A program made the translations under genes and the position numbers. The notes beneath the pieces are model-generated. The model searched no databases and was not told where the DNA came from. It saw only the letters and a program-made list of their open reading frames with translations. A stretch of 64,000 nucleotides of DNA from Rossellomorea aquimaris (GTDB lineage Bacteria > Bacillota > Bacilli > Bacillales > Bacillaceae_B): assembly GCF_001877785.1 (NCBI RefSeq), contig NZ_MINN01000128.1, positions 1 through 64,000 on the forward strand, written 5' to 3'. Each line of letters starts with the position of its first letter. The stretch's first letter is position 1. Positions 50,352 through 57,704 of this stretch are shown one piece after another.

Positions 50352-50834
50352 CTAGCCCTCTAATCGCTTTTCAAGTTCAATTTCATCCATAAGCGGAATC
50401 CCGGCAATCCCAATCAGCGGGATTTCAGGCTTGATCTCCCGCGCGCGTGCGACGGCATTTCTATGAATCTTCACTAATTTAAAACCTCGTTTTTGATAAA
50501 ACTTCAATGCAAGTAAATTATCATTTGTCGTGACAAGCGTAACGCGCCCACATTGATGATGGCGTGCGGCACGCTCGACTTCCTGCACAAGGATGGTGCC
50601 GATTCCATTGCCTTCCTCCAGGCTGTCCAGGGAGATGATCTCACACTCATTGTTCCGGAAGACATATGTAATAAGTCCGATGACCTGATCTTTGGTATTC
50701 ATTATGGCGAATCCATCCAGTTCTGAGCAGTTGTACACTCCGCTTGAAATCACCATCTGCGGGCTTCCCCAGTGGGTGTTGAAGAAATCATTTAACACTT
50801 TTTGAGGCAGGTTTATGGTTTTAATGACGTTCAT
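50352..50834 (-). CDS. GNAT N-acetyltransferase
   Basis: A 160-residue acetyltransferase: CEIISLDSLEEGNGIGTILVQEVERAARHHQCGRVTLVTTNDNLLALKFYQKRGFKLVKI carries the acetyl-CoA loop EGNGIG and the KFYQKRGF motif. Its end meets the start of the MaoC gene, suggesting one transcript. Substrate unknown. Confidence 0.87.
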   Translation of the reverse strand: MNVIKTINLPQKVLNDFFNTHWGSPQMVISSGVYNCSELDGFAIMNTKDQVIGLITYVFRNNECEIISLDSLEEGNGIGTILVQEVERAARHHQCGRVTLVTTNDNLLALKFYQKRGFKLVKIHRNAVARAREIKPEIPLIGIAGIPLMDEIELEKRLEG

Positions 50835-50971
50835 CTTACGACCTCACTTCGGTATCTTATAGAGAATATTTTACCATGAATTTCCTTTTTGGAAATATGA
50901 AATGAGAGGGGAGGTTTAAAGCAGAAGGGGTAAGGGAAAAGGTTAGAAGTATTCAAACGATATACCTGCTA

Positions 50972-51006
50972 TTGACATCTTCAACTGTAAATATTATAAT
51001 TACAGT
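50972..51006 (+). promoter_or_regulatory. Sigma-A promoter of spx paralogue with overlapping inverted-repeat operator
   Basis: Consensus -35 TTGACA (50972-50977) and -10 TATAAT (50995-51000) are separated by 17 bases. The inverted repeat ACTGTAA-N9-TTACAGT (50984-51006) covers the -10 box, ideal for repression. Because the downstream operon encodes an Rrf2-type repressor, it is the likely binder. Confidence 0.8.
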
Positions 51007-51052
51007 AACGTTAAGTTCTCAATCGAAGAAGGGAACTATTTTTTAAAGCCTA

Positions 51053-51075
51053 ACTGTAAGAATAATTGTTACATT
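51053..51075 (+). promoter_or_regulatory. Second operator of the same type
   Basis: ACTGTAA-N9-TTACATT, same arm length and nine-base spacer as the site over the promoter, 51 bases before the Spx start. Confidence 0.7.
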
Positions 51076-51125
51076 TAAACTGAACTTCACATAACCGATA
51101 TAGAAACGTTAAAGGAGTGGATAAT

Positions 51126-51521
51126 ATGGTTACATTATACGTCACACCGAGCTGTACTTCCTGCCGAAAAGCAAAGGCATGGTTTGAGGAACACGGAATC
51201 GAGTATACGGAACGGAACATCCTGGCTGATCCGCTGACAGTTGATGAAATCAAGTCGATCCTGCGTCTTACGGAGGAAGGGACAGAAGAGATCATCTCGA
51301 CAAATTCCAAGACATATAAGGAATTAGACGTCGATCTTGAGTCACTTCCCCTTAAAGACTTGTATCAGCTGATCATCGACAATCCGAAAATGGTGAAGAG
51401 ACCGATCATGCTGGATGAAAAACGGATCCAGGTCGGCTATAACGACGAAGAGATCCGCAGTTTCCTGCCAAGGAAGCTTCGTACGTTCAACTATCATGAA
51501 TTGATGAAAGAAGCGAACTAG
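51126..51521 (+). CDS. Spx/MgsR-family transcriptional regulator
   Basis: A 131-residue ArsC-fold regulator that binds the RNA polymerase alpha C-terminal domain. The redox switch CTSC is in [28 protein letters not shown], and the C-terminal [27 protein letters not shown] matches Spx, including the RKLR end. Length equals B. subtilis Spx (131). AAAGGAGTGG lies before ATG 51126. It is transcribed with an Rrf2 regulator and carries two operators in its leader; housekeeping spx lies elsewhere in bacilli, so this is probably a paralogue. Confidence 0.9.
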   Translation: MVTLYVTPSCTSCRKAKAWFEEHGIEYTERNILADPLTVDEIKSILRLTEEGTEEIISTNSKTYKELDVDLESLPLKDLYQLIIDNPKMVKRPIMLDEKRIQVGYNDEEIRSFLPRKLRTFNYHELMKEAN

Positions 51522-51596
51522 GATGGCCCGGCAGACTTGACTGGCTGATCTGTAGCATATACGATTACCGTGCAGATAGAAAGTAGGAGGAAGCCC

Positions 51597-52010
51597 ATGA
51601 ATAGTGATTTTACTCTGGCCATTCACAGTTTAACGTATCTCGCCCTGCAGAATGACCGGATGTCGAAAAGCGATGCCATCGCAGAAAGTGCAGGCGTCCA
51701 TGCCGTCCGTATCCGGAAGGTCCTGAGCTTACTGAAAAAACACGGAATCATCAAATCGAAAGAAGGGACCGGCGGAGGATTTCTTTTTGCAAAGGAATTC
51801 TGCGAAGTGAGCCTTTGGGACATCTACACGCTCACGTCGGAAGGCGCGCTGCAGCCAAAGTGTCCGCAGTCGAATGAAGCGTGTGTCGTCGGAGCGAATA
51901 TGCACAAGGTGCTGTTCACCATCTTTCTCGGAGCGGAAGAGCATCTTGGCGAGTACCTGAAACAATATACGATAAAAGACATCGTCGATCTGATTTCAAA
52001 AGAGAAATGA
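51597..52010 (+). CDS. Rrf2-family transcriptional regulator (YwnA type)
   Basis: A 137-residue winged-helix repressor: FTLAIHSLTYLALQNDRMSKSDAIAESAGVHAVRIRKVLSLLKKHGIIKSKEGTGGGFLFAKEFCEVSLWDIY is the Rrf2 DNA-binding part, with the GTGGGF wing. A Cys pair lies in PKCPQSNEACVVG, suggesting redox sensing without an iron-sulfur cluster (IscR/NsrR have three). AGTAGGAGG precedes ATG 51597. It follows the Spx gene by 75 bases, and is likely to repress its own operon through the ACTGTAA-N9-TTACAGT sites. Confidence 0.9.
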   Translation: MNSDFTLAIHSLTYLALQNDRMSKSDAIAESAGVHAVRIRKVLSLLKKHGIIKSKEGTGGGFLFAKEFCEVSLWDIYTLTSEGALQPKCPQSNEACVVGANMHKVLFTIFLGAEEHLGEYLKQYTIKDIVDLISKEK

Positions 52011-52041
52011 CATGAAAGGGATCGGCCTTTCCTTTAACTTA

Positions 52042-52064
52042 AATGTAATAAAAATTATTTCAGT
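52042..52064 (+). promoter_or_regulatory. Third operator, upstream of the IDEAL-domain gene
   Basis: AATGTAA-N9-TTTCAGT; its reverse complement ACTGAAA-N9-TTACATT has the same 7-9-7 geometry as the two sites upstream of the Spx gene. Confidence 0.6.
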
Positions 52065-52085
52065 TTAAAAAAGTAGGTGGAATAA

Positions 52086-52409
52086 ATGAACAAAATCCTG
52101 ACAAAAGGCGATTGGATAAAAGCGACTTCCCTGGAAGGGGAATTGATCATCGGCTATATCGAGAATCTTGATCCGCAGGGAACGACCGTAAAAGCCAAGG
52201 TCATCACAAGCGACAACAGGGAAATTGAAGGCTCTGTCATCCCGCTGTTAGCCAAAGATGTGAAGAAGCTGCCCGACACCAAAATAGCGAATAAAGAACA
52301 AATCTGCTTCCTGATTGACCTCGCCCTTTCTACAGGGGATGAAGAGTGGTTCCTCGAGCTTTCAAAGAAATATAACGCAATGAGGGAACTGGTGAAAAAT
52401 GGTCAATGA
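52086..52409 (+). CDS. IDEAL-domain protein
   Basis: A 107-residue protein: an N-terminal small beta domain (LTKGDWIKATSLEGELIIGYIENLDPQGTTVKAKVITSDN) and a C-terminal IDEAL motif QICFLIDLALSTGDEEWFLELSKKYNAM. IDEAL domains in bacilli bind partners such as ComK or act in phage defence elsewhere; no partner is known here. AAGTAGGTGG lies before the ATG. A candidate Rrf2-type operator precedes it, which would place it in the same regulon as the Spx gene. Confidence 0.8.
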   Translation: MNKILTKGDWIKATSLEGELIIGYIENLDPQGTTVKAKVITSDNREIEGSVIPLLAKDVKKLPDTKIANKEQICFLIDLALSTGDEEWFLELSKKYNAMRELVKNGQ

Positions 52410-52415
52410 CAAAAG

Positions 52416-52464
52416 AAGTGCCTGATACCAGCTGGTTTTCCCAGTTGGTGTCGGGCACTTTTTA
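52416..52464 (+). terminator. Intrinsic terminator
   Basis: AAGTGCCTGATACCA...TGGTGTCGGGCACTT stem followed by T residues; related in sequence to the GTGCCAGGCAC family seen at 45.8 and 58.5 kb. Confidence 0.85.
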
Positions 52465-52519
52465 TGTGGGCCGGAGGTGGAAGGAGAGCCAAGGTGCCCG
52501 GCTCATACTAGGGTAAGTA

Positions 52520-52552
52520 GTAGCCAGGGGGACAGGTACAGCGGCCCACTCT
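52520..52552. repeat. GGGACAGGTAC element
   Basis: GCCAGGGGGACAGGTACAGC followed by GGCCCACTC in the gap before the ElaA-like gene. Confidence 0.65.
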
Positions 52553-52630
52553 GGGGTACACACAGTTTGCAGGTGAAGAAGCCTATTCTATAATAGTTAA
52601 GATAAATAATACATAAGAGGTGTCACACTC

Positions 52631-53074
52631 ATGAGCTGGAAGGTTAAACGATTTGATGAACTGACAACTACAGAATTGTACGCAATTTTAAAAGAGAGAA
52701 CCCAGGTCTTCGTGGTCGAACAGGAATGCCCGTACCTCGAAGTCGACGGGAAGGACGTTCACTCTTACCACCTTTATAAAGAAGAAAATGGCGAGGTAGC
52801 CGCCTACGCCAGGCTTCTACCCCGGGGTGTGTCATATAGGGAAGCATCCATCGGCAGGGTATTTGTCAAAAAGGAATATCGCGGCCGGGGACTGGCAGGC
52901 GAACTGATGAACAAGTCATTGAATTTCATCCATGGCGAATTAGGAGAGTCAGAAGTTAAGATCCAGGCCCAGGAATATTTGAGGGAGTTTTACGGTTCAT
53001 TCGGGTTCCGGGCGATAACGGAGACTTATTTGGATGATGGGATTCCTCATATTGATATGGTGCTGGAAAAGTGA
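52631..53074 (+). CDS. ElaA-like GNAT acetyltransferase
   Basis: A 147-residue protein of the ElaA subgroup: WKVKRFDELTTTELYAILKERTQVFVVEQECPYLEVDGKD (conserved R..VFVVEQ.C.Y.E.D..D), YARLLP, then IGRVFVKKEYRGRGLAGELMNKSL with the acetyl-CoA loop RGRGLA, and AQEYLREFYGSFGF. AAGAGGTG lies before the ATG. Substrate unknown. Confidence 0.9.
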   Translation: MSWKVKRFDELTTTELYAILKERTQVFVVEQECPYLEVDGKDVHSYHLYKEENGEVAAYARLLPRGVSYREASIGRVFVKKEYRGRGLAGELMNKSLNFIHGELGESEVKIQAQEYLREFYGSFGFRAITETYLDDGIPHIDMVLEK

Positions 53075-53139
53075 TTGAACTTAGAACGTTGATTTGAAGA
53101 ACTAAGGGGGCTGGGCCTTGAGACGGTTCTCCTGGGATA

Positions 53140-53272
53140 AAGATTATTCGACAAGTGGAACGTATTTTAGAAAAGTGGAATGAAAATCTGAAATCCGGAA
53201 TGTATTTCTGGAATCTGGATTGAAAATCGTAAAAGAGGAATGTATTTTTCAAAAGTGGAATGAAAAACATCG
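53140..53272. repeat. AAGTGGAAYG 20-bp periodic array, copy 2
   Basis: Begins AAGATTATTCGACAAG (TTCGACA at 53147-53153), then AAGTGGAACG, AAGTGGAATG, ATCCGGAATG, ATCTGGATTG, AAGAGGAATG and AAGTGGAATG units every 20 bp. Alternating GTATTT and AAAATC tails give a 40-bp superstructure. Confidence 0.9.
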
Positions 53273-53578
53273 GTTGGGGCTGATGAATGGACTGAAAGGG
53301 GTATCAGGCTTATCCAAAAATCAAAAAAATCGCCATTTCATCATTGATTGGTTGCAAAACCAATGGGAATCTTCAATTTCACCGGATTTTTATAAGCTTT
53401 TCGTCATTCAAATGCAAGCCTGTCTTTTGATCCCTGGTAAGGGAGTAATCAAAGGACAGGCTTTTTATATCGATTGGAATAAACTAGAAAAACCATTGAA
53501 CATACAAAGGTGATTTGAAATAATTAGGAGTGAAGTTTCAGGAACAGCGGCAGGAAGACAGACACATGAAGGCGACAA
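53273..53578. other. Intergenic region with a strong hairpin
   Basis: Contains AAGCCTGTC...GACAGGCTT (53416-53467), a long inverted repeat with TTTGAT/ATCAAA inner arms and a T-tail, which is a terminator by shape. The frame running into it (from about 53283, MNGLKGVSGLSKNQKNRHF) has no recognisable homology and partly derives from the array, so it is not called as a gene. One TTTGAAATAATTAGGA motif occurs at 53513-53528. Confidence 0.5.
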
Positions 53579-53929
53579 ATGTATACCTTTTTCATTTACA
53601 TTACCATTTCAGCAGCAATATTTTTTCTCTTCGAATGGCTTATGCGAAAGAAACTGAAAATCCCATATAAGCAGAGAACGGCTCTTCAAGATAGATGCAC
53701 AGTCCTTAAATGGATAGAACGCGGCTTTTGGGCTCTGTTCTTTGTGAATATGTGCTTCTACGGTTCTGAAATCATCACTGTCCTTATTATCTTTTTATTT
53801 TTCACCTTTGATTTAGCCGTTCAGTGGAAATAAAACCGCTCTGAAAAGGAATATATCATCTCGCTTATGGGATTGATCTTTTTCGTTATCTTTATCGGGG
53901 CGGGTAGTATATTCGATTATTTTATTTAG
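53579..53929 (+). pseudogene. DUF4181-like membrane protein interrupted by TAA
   Basis: The frame reads YTFFIYITISAAIFFLFEWLMRKKLKIPYKQ...FGSEIITVLIIFLFFTFDLAVQWK, stops at TAA (53831-53833), and continues in the same frame as NRSEKEYIISLMGLIFFVIFIGAGSIFDYFI to TAG 53929. The 'WK.ERxxKEYIxx' pattern across the stop is that of DUF4181 membrane proteins, so the stop is an internal nonsense change. The next gene is an intact DUF4181 relative. Confidence 0.75.
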
Positions 53930-53956
53930 GCAAACATGGAAAGGAGGGGTTTTAAT

Positions 53957-54382
53957 ATGGGACTCTTCTTCTTAAAATTAATACTCTTTATATTTATCTA
54001 TATTCTGCTCTTGTACGCAGCCCACCTTGGAATCAGCCGTTGGCTTGGTGTCACCAAACGAAAAATTTTTGATTACGGAATCGTCAATGAAAAACATAAA
54101 GAATTAGATAAAGTGATTAGGTTGATTACTGTAGCGGTACTAATAACCGGTTTCATATTAAGTCTTCTTACGGATTTTGAGCTGAATCATTGGTATATCC
54201 ATCCGTACACGATTTTGGTTGTCTCTCTCATTAGCGGTGAATTACTAAAAATCTATATGGAATGGAAATACATTGAAGATAAACGTGAATATACATATAC
54301 AATACTCGAAACCAGCCTGCAGGCAGTCCTGCTAATTTTGTTTTTCACACTGGGTGTTCAATATTTAAGCAATTCATTTTAA
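53957..54382 (+). CDS. DUF4181-like membrane protein
   Basis: A 141-residue protein with four helices (FLKLILFIFIYILLLYAAHLG, IRLITVAVLITGFILSLLT, TILVVSLISGELLKIYMEW, TSLQAVLLILFFTLGVQYL) and the DUF4181 signature MEWKYIEDKREYTYTI. AAAGGAGGGG lies before ATG 53957. It is the intact partner of the interrupted paralogue upstream, and a DUF2651-like gene follows after 19 bases. Function unknown. Confidence 0.75.
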   Translation: MGLFFLKLILFIFIYILLLYAAHLGISRWLGVTKRKIFDYGIVNEKHKELDKVIRLITVAVLITGFILSLLTDFELNHWYIHPYTILVVSLISGELLKIYMEWKYIEDKREYTYTILETSLQAVLLILFFTLGVQYLSNSF

Positions 54383-54401
54383 AAGAGGAAGAGGCGGTCC
54401 G

Positions 54402-54638
54402 ATGAATGTGTTTTTCATAATTCTGATCTTATTACCTGTCATTTCAGTTATCTTGGGGATAGCGGGGTATGCAATCTTCAAGAATATTTTTGCAGCCCCG
54501 GCGTTTGTTTTCATCTCCTCAATGATTGCATTGTTTTTAGTTTTCAACGAAACCTTTTTGATATGGGTATTTGTATATACTCTTTTGGCACTGGTGACAG
54601 GTGTGATTTTAAAGGCATTCAGTAAAAAAAGAAGCTGA
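54402..54638 (+). CDS. DUF2651-like small membrane protein (YbeF type)
   Basis: A 78-residue protein with three helices (FFIILILLPVISVILGIAGYAIF, APAFVFISSMIALFLVFNE, WVFVYTLLALVTGVIL) and a basic tail KAFSKKRS, resembling YbeF (DUF2651). AAGAGGAAGAGG lies before the ATG. Third gene of the small membrane-protein run. Confidence 0.65.
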   Translation: MNVFFIILILLPVISVILGIAGYAIFKNIFAAPAFVFISSMIALFLVFNETFLIWVFVYTLLALVTGVILKAFSKKRS

Positions 54639-54749
54639 ACGAGCAGAGGTTATCCAAAGTCCCGATAAGCTCTTTTTATATGATTGAAAGCGTAAGGAGA
54701 CGCTTATCGGGTATAGTATATTAAACTCGTCACGAAAGGCGGATCTACC

Positions 54750-55304
54750 ATGGAAGTATACTCAATTGGCCACTCTACTCACACCAAAGACCAATTTCTC
54801 AAAATGCTTAAGGCAGCAGAAATCGAATACATAGCGGATATCCGTGCATTCCCCGCCAGCCGAAAATACCCTCAGTTCAAAAAGGAGAACATGTCGGAAT
54901 GGCTGGCAGAAGCAGGATGCGGGTACAGCCATTTTCCGGGTCTCGGGGGCAGGAGGCGTTTATCCGGTGTGATCGGCGAAAACCTGAACGCAGGCTGGAA
55001 TAATCGATCGTTTCATAATTACGCAGATTACACTCTTACGGATGAGTTCAAAAAGGGACTCTCAGAATTGAAAATCGCTGCATCCGATAAAAGACTTGCC
55101 TATATGTGTTCGGAACGGCATCCTGCGAGGTGCCACCGGCTGCTGATCAGCAATGTCCTGAAAGCGAACGGCTGGGATGTCCGGCATATCATTGATCGTT
55201 CTGACGGGGAGGCTGAGTTGGTCAGTCATGAACTCGGCAAGTGGGGTGCCGTGCCGATAATTGAAGAGGATGGTTCGGTGGTTTATCCGGAGCTGGAGGG
55301 GTAG
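54750..55304 (+). CDS. DUF488 family protein
   Basis: A 184-residue cytosolic protein with the DUF488 pattern: VYSIGHSTHTKDQFLKMLKAAEIEYIADIRAFPASRKYPQF (conserved GHS and DxR), then LAYMCSERHPARCHRLLISNVL with the conserved Cys-x-E...CHR, and GWDVRHIIDRSDG. Function not established; sometimes linked to nucleic-acid or stress functions. CGAAAGGCGG lies before the ATG. Confidence 0.88.
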   Translation: MEVYSIGHSTHTKDQFLKMLKAAEIEYIADIRAFPASRKYPQFKKENMSEWLAEAGCGYSHFPGLGGRRRLSGVIGENLNAGWNNRSFHNYADYTLTDEFKKGLSELKIAASDKRLAYMCSERHPARCHRLLISNVLKANGWDVRHIIDRSDGEAELVSHELGKWGAVPIIEEDGSVVYPELEG

Positions 55305-55433
55305 GTGTCATTGCACCTTTGATACATATTTTTATTTCATGTTTATTAGGCTTGTTCTAATTTTCCACCACCTTAATACATTTTATGGTAAAATAAACGT
55401 TAATTGTAAATATAAGAATTAGAGGTGACCCAC

Positions 55434-55661
55434 ATGGAACAAGCAGAAAAGAGAATTAAAGACAGCAAACAAAACGTAAAGAAAAAAGAAAATCTCACAG
55501 CGTTCAGTGCCTTTGCGGGAGGAGCACTTGGGTGGACGGCAAACACGTCACTAAATATTCTCACCGATACGGATATGACATCTTTTTATGTGGTCTCCAT
55601 TTCACTTGGGGTGATTATCGGGCTGCTATGGGACATCGCCAATAAGATGAGCAAGGAGTAA
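55434..55661 (+). CDS. Small membrane protein of unknown function
   Basis: A 75-residue protein: a basic soluble N-terminus (EQAEKRIKDSKQNVKKKENL) and two hydrophobic stretches (FSAFAGGALGWTANTSLNIL and FYVVSISLGVIIGLLWDIA). AGAGGTGACC precedes ATG 55434. The next small membrane gene follows within a dozen bases. No family recognised. Confidence 0.6.
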   Translation: MEQAEKRIKDSKQNVKKKENLTAFSAFAGGALGWTANTSLNILTDTDMTSFYVVSISLGVIIGLLWDIANKMSKE

Positions 55662-55672
55662 ATGAAACGAAA

Positions 55673-55852
55673 ATGACGTTCTTGAAAGTATTCGGTGTTG
55701 GTTTGCTGCTATTTGCCGGTTTGATAGCATTGCTCCTAAGAGATGAAGCTGATCCTAACGGTACAGCTTTTGTCATTGTATTTGGGGTGTTATTCTATTT
55801 GCCTGTGTTATTTGTTGTCGCTCTGGTATTTCAGATTAAGAAGACTCATTAA
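55673..55852 (+). CDS. Small two-helix membrane protein
   Basis: A 59-residue protein, TFLKVFGVGLLLFAGLIALLL as first helix and TAFVIVFGVLFYLPVLFVVALVF as second, ending KKTH. The GCAAGGAG at the end of the previous gene lies about 14 bases upstream, a long spacing, so the start may be reached by coupling. No family recognised. Confidence 0.5.
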   Translation: MTFLKVFGVGLLLFAGLIALLLRDEADPNGTAFVIVFGVLFYLPVLFVVALVFQIKKTH

Positions 55853-55876
55853 AAAGAAAGAACAGGGGGTACAACC

Positions 55877-56035
55877 ATGGCATTCATAACAATCTTTATT
55901 GCAATCATCCTATTCCTCCTAGGTTACCTCACCCCGGTAAGTACCATATACACACTTCCGGTTTCGCTGTTATTATTCTTATTTGGCATCACAAGGTTAC
56001 TAAAAAAAGAATATGGCCAGGTCCGCCGCTGTTAA
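55877..56035 (+). CDS. Small two-helix membrane protein
   Basis: A 52-residue protein: AFITIFIAIILFLLGYLTPV and YTLPVSLLLFLFGITRLL, then a basic tail KKEYGQVRRC. AGGGGGTAC lies before the ATG, 24 bases after the previous small gene. No family recognised; very short, but RBS, ATG and composition are right. Confidence 0.55.
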   Translation: MAFITIFIAIILFLLGYLTPVSTIYTLPVSLLLFLFGITRLLKKEYGQVRRC

Positions 56036-56068
56036 CAGCAAAGGAACCTGACCATTATTTTATGTATG

Positions 56069-56146
56069 TTAGATCGATACCAGTGAAACCCCGACTAGCA
56101 GGATGACTAGAAGCACCCCTAAGACGATCACTCTTCTATTGACCAT
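56069..56146 (-). CDS. Tiny single-helix membrane peptide
   Basis: A 25-residue frame on the minus strand, MVNRRVIVLGVLLVILLVGV then SLVSI, preceded by TTGGGAGGTTGC at correct spacing. Bacilli encode many such single-helix peptides. Evidence is limited to the ribosome binding site and hydrophobicity. Confidence 0.45.
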   Translation of the reverse strand: MVNRRVIVLGVLLVILLVGVSLVSI

Positions 56147-56368
56147 GTTGCAACCTCCCAAGTTGTATGAAATTACCCTCATCTTATCATAGATTCACCT
56201 TCTTTATATTTTTGAAATAAATTTGAAAGATTTGTTTAAGTGTTTATAGTCGGAAGGCAAAAATTATAAAAGTTTAATAATGGTAAAAGTGTAGGTACTG
56301 TTCGGGGGAAGAGAGAAATAAAAAAGCTGCCTAGTCAAATTTACCAGGATTACGGCAGCTAAATGATC

Positions 56369-57361
56369 CTATTCCAGTGCTTTTTTCAACGTTTCAATAT
56401 TTTCTTTCATTAAGGATAAATAGTCTTTATCTTTTTCAATATCTTCTTCCGTTAATACCGATAGATTATGAATACGCAGAGGCTCTGCTTTCATTTCATC
56501 TTGAACGATTTTCGCAACCCGGGGCGTCACGTTTTGTTCGAAAATGACGTATTTAAGTCCGTGTTTATTTGCTGTTTCTATAATTTCTTTCAATTCTTTC
56601 TGGGACGGCTCATCTGTCGGTGATAATCCGGCAACAGCCAATTGTTCGATTTTGTAAGTATCTTCCCAATATCCATAGGCTGCGTGTGAAACCAGGATTT
56701 CGGGATGGTCTTTTTCACTTGTGACTTCGTTCATTTCTCTATCCAGTTCATTAAGATCTTTTACCAGCTCTTGATAATTTTTCTCGAAGTTTTTTTTCTC
56801 TTCTGGTTTTTCCTTAATCAGGGCATCACGGATGTTGGCGGCTAATTGATCGGCACGTGTCGGATCAAGCCATATGTGAGGGTCATAATCACCGTCGCTG
56901 TGTTTGTCGTGAGCTTCTTCCTCGTGGGAACCATCGCCGTGTTCATCATGTACACCTTCCTCTCCGGCAGTTTGTTCACCCTTGTGACCGTGGGAACTTG
57001 AGATGACATCCGCCCCTTCAGTCGCTTCGACCATCAGAGCGTCTTCACTCTTGAGGGCTTTTGCTATTTTACTAGAATAAGATTCCATGCCAAGTCCGTT
57101 ATAAATAAATAAATCTGACTCTGCTATTTCAATCATATCTTTGGGTGTCGGTTCAAAAGTATGGGCATCGGAACCTGGAGGCAGCAATGTGCTGACTTTC
57201 ACTTGATCTTCACCGATCCGCTCAGCAAAGTAGTGGAGCGGATAGATGGAAGTCTTGATGGATATTGGCTCATTTTCTGAAGAAAGCGTTGAAGACTCAT
57301 TCTGGCAAGCCGTTAAGATGACTAAAGTACTAATTAGTGTAAGCAGGGTATTTTTTTTCAT
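56369..57361 (-). CDS. znuA: Zinc ABC transporter substrate-binding lipoprotein (ZnuA/AdcA type)
   Basis: A 330-residue metal-binding lipoprotein of the cluster A-I family: lipobox LTAC, first metal His in SIYPLHYFAERIG, a His/acid-rich loop (SHGHKGEQ through HDKHSDGDYDPHIW) typical of zinc binding proteins, the second His in DPHIWLDP, third in EILVSHAAYGYW, and the final acidic ligand in TDEPSQKELKE. AAAAGGAGA lies before ATG 57361. The permease and ATPase genes are not adjacent. Two Zur-type boxes lie just upstream, so it should be induced by zinc starvation. Confidence 0.92.
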   Translation of the reverse strand: MKKNTLLTLISTLVILTACQNESSTLSSENEPISIKTSIYPLHYFAERIGEDQVKVSTLLPPGSDAHTFEPTPKDMIEIAESDLFIYNGLGMESYSSKIAKALKSEDALMVEATEGADVISSSHGHKGEQTAGEEGVHDEHGDGSHEEEAHDKHSDGDYDPHIWLDPTRADQLAANIRDALIKEKPEEKKNFEKNYQELVKDLNELDREMNEVTSEKDHPEILVSHAAYGYWEDTYKIEQLAVAGLSPTDEPSQKELKEIIETANKHGLKYVIFEQNVTPRVAKIVQDEMKAEPLRIHNLSVLTEEDIEKDKDYLSLMKENIETLKKALE

Positions 57362-57398
57362 CTGAAAATCTCCTTTTCTATTGTTCAACAGGTATTTT

Positions 57399-57440
57399 AT
57401 CGGAGTGATTACGATTTGTAAATAGTAATGATTTCGATTT
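57399..57440 (-). promoter_or_regulatory. Two Zur-type boxes upstream of znuA
   Basis: Two near matches to the B. subtilis Zur box (inverted ATTACGATTT arms around one base): ATCGGAGTGATTACGATTTG around 57400-57419, and AAATAGTAAT-G-ATTTCGATTT at 57420-57440 with two mismatches. They are adjacent and could bind two dimers. Confidence 0.65.
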
Positions 57441-57623
57441 GAGTAAAAACTTAACCAAACATAAGTCATAAGTCTGTTTTGCAGAGGTGAATGGCCTGCT
57501 TCTTTCGATCTGTTTCAACCAATCTATTTACCCAGACTGACTGTGCGCGGGGAGGTGGGATGTTTTAGAAGCAATGGAAAAAGAATTGACAGTTAAGAGC
57601 GAAAGGAATAGTATAAAACAGGT

Positions 57624-57679
57624 AAATCGTAATCATTACGTTTTATTTTTTAAGTAATAAATCGTAATGATTACGGATT
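57624..57679 (+). promoter_or_regulatory. Two Zur-type boxes upstream of the opine metallophore operon
   Basis: AAATCGTAAT-C-ATTACGTTTT (57624-57644) and AAATCGTAAT-G-ATTACGGATT (57659-57679) match the Zur consensus closely, spaced 35 bp apart, 26 bases before the first gene of the operon. Confidence 0.85.
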
Positions 57680-57704
57680 AAATAATACATTTTGAGAGGT
57701 GCGC

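Noticed and set aside
53220..53513. A 97-residue frame after the GTGGAA array
   Set aside because: Its first third is array sequence, the last third is a terminator hairpin, and no ribosome binding site or known domain is seen.
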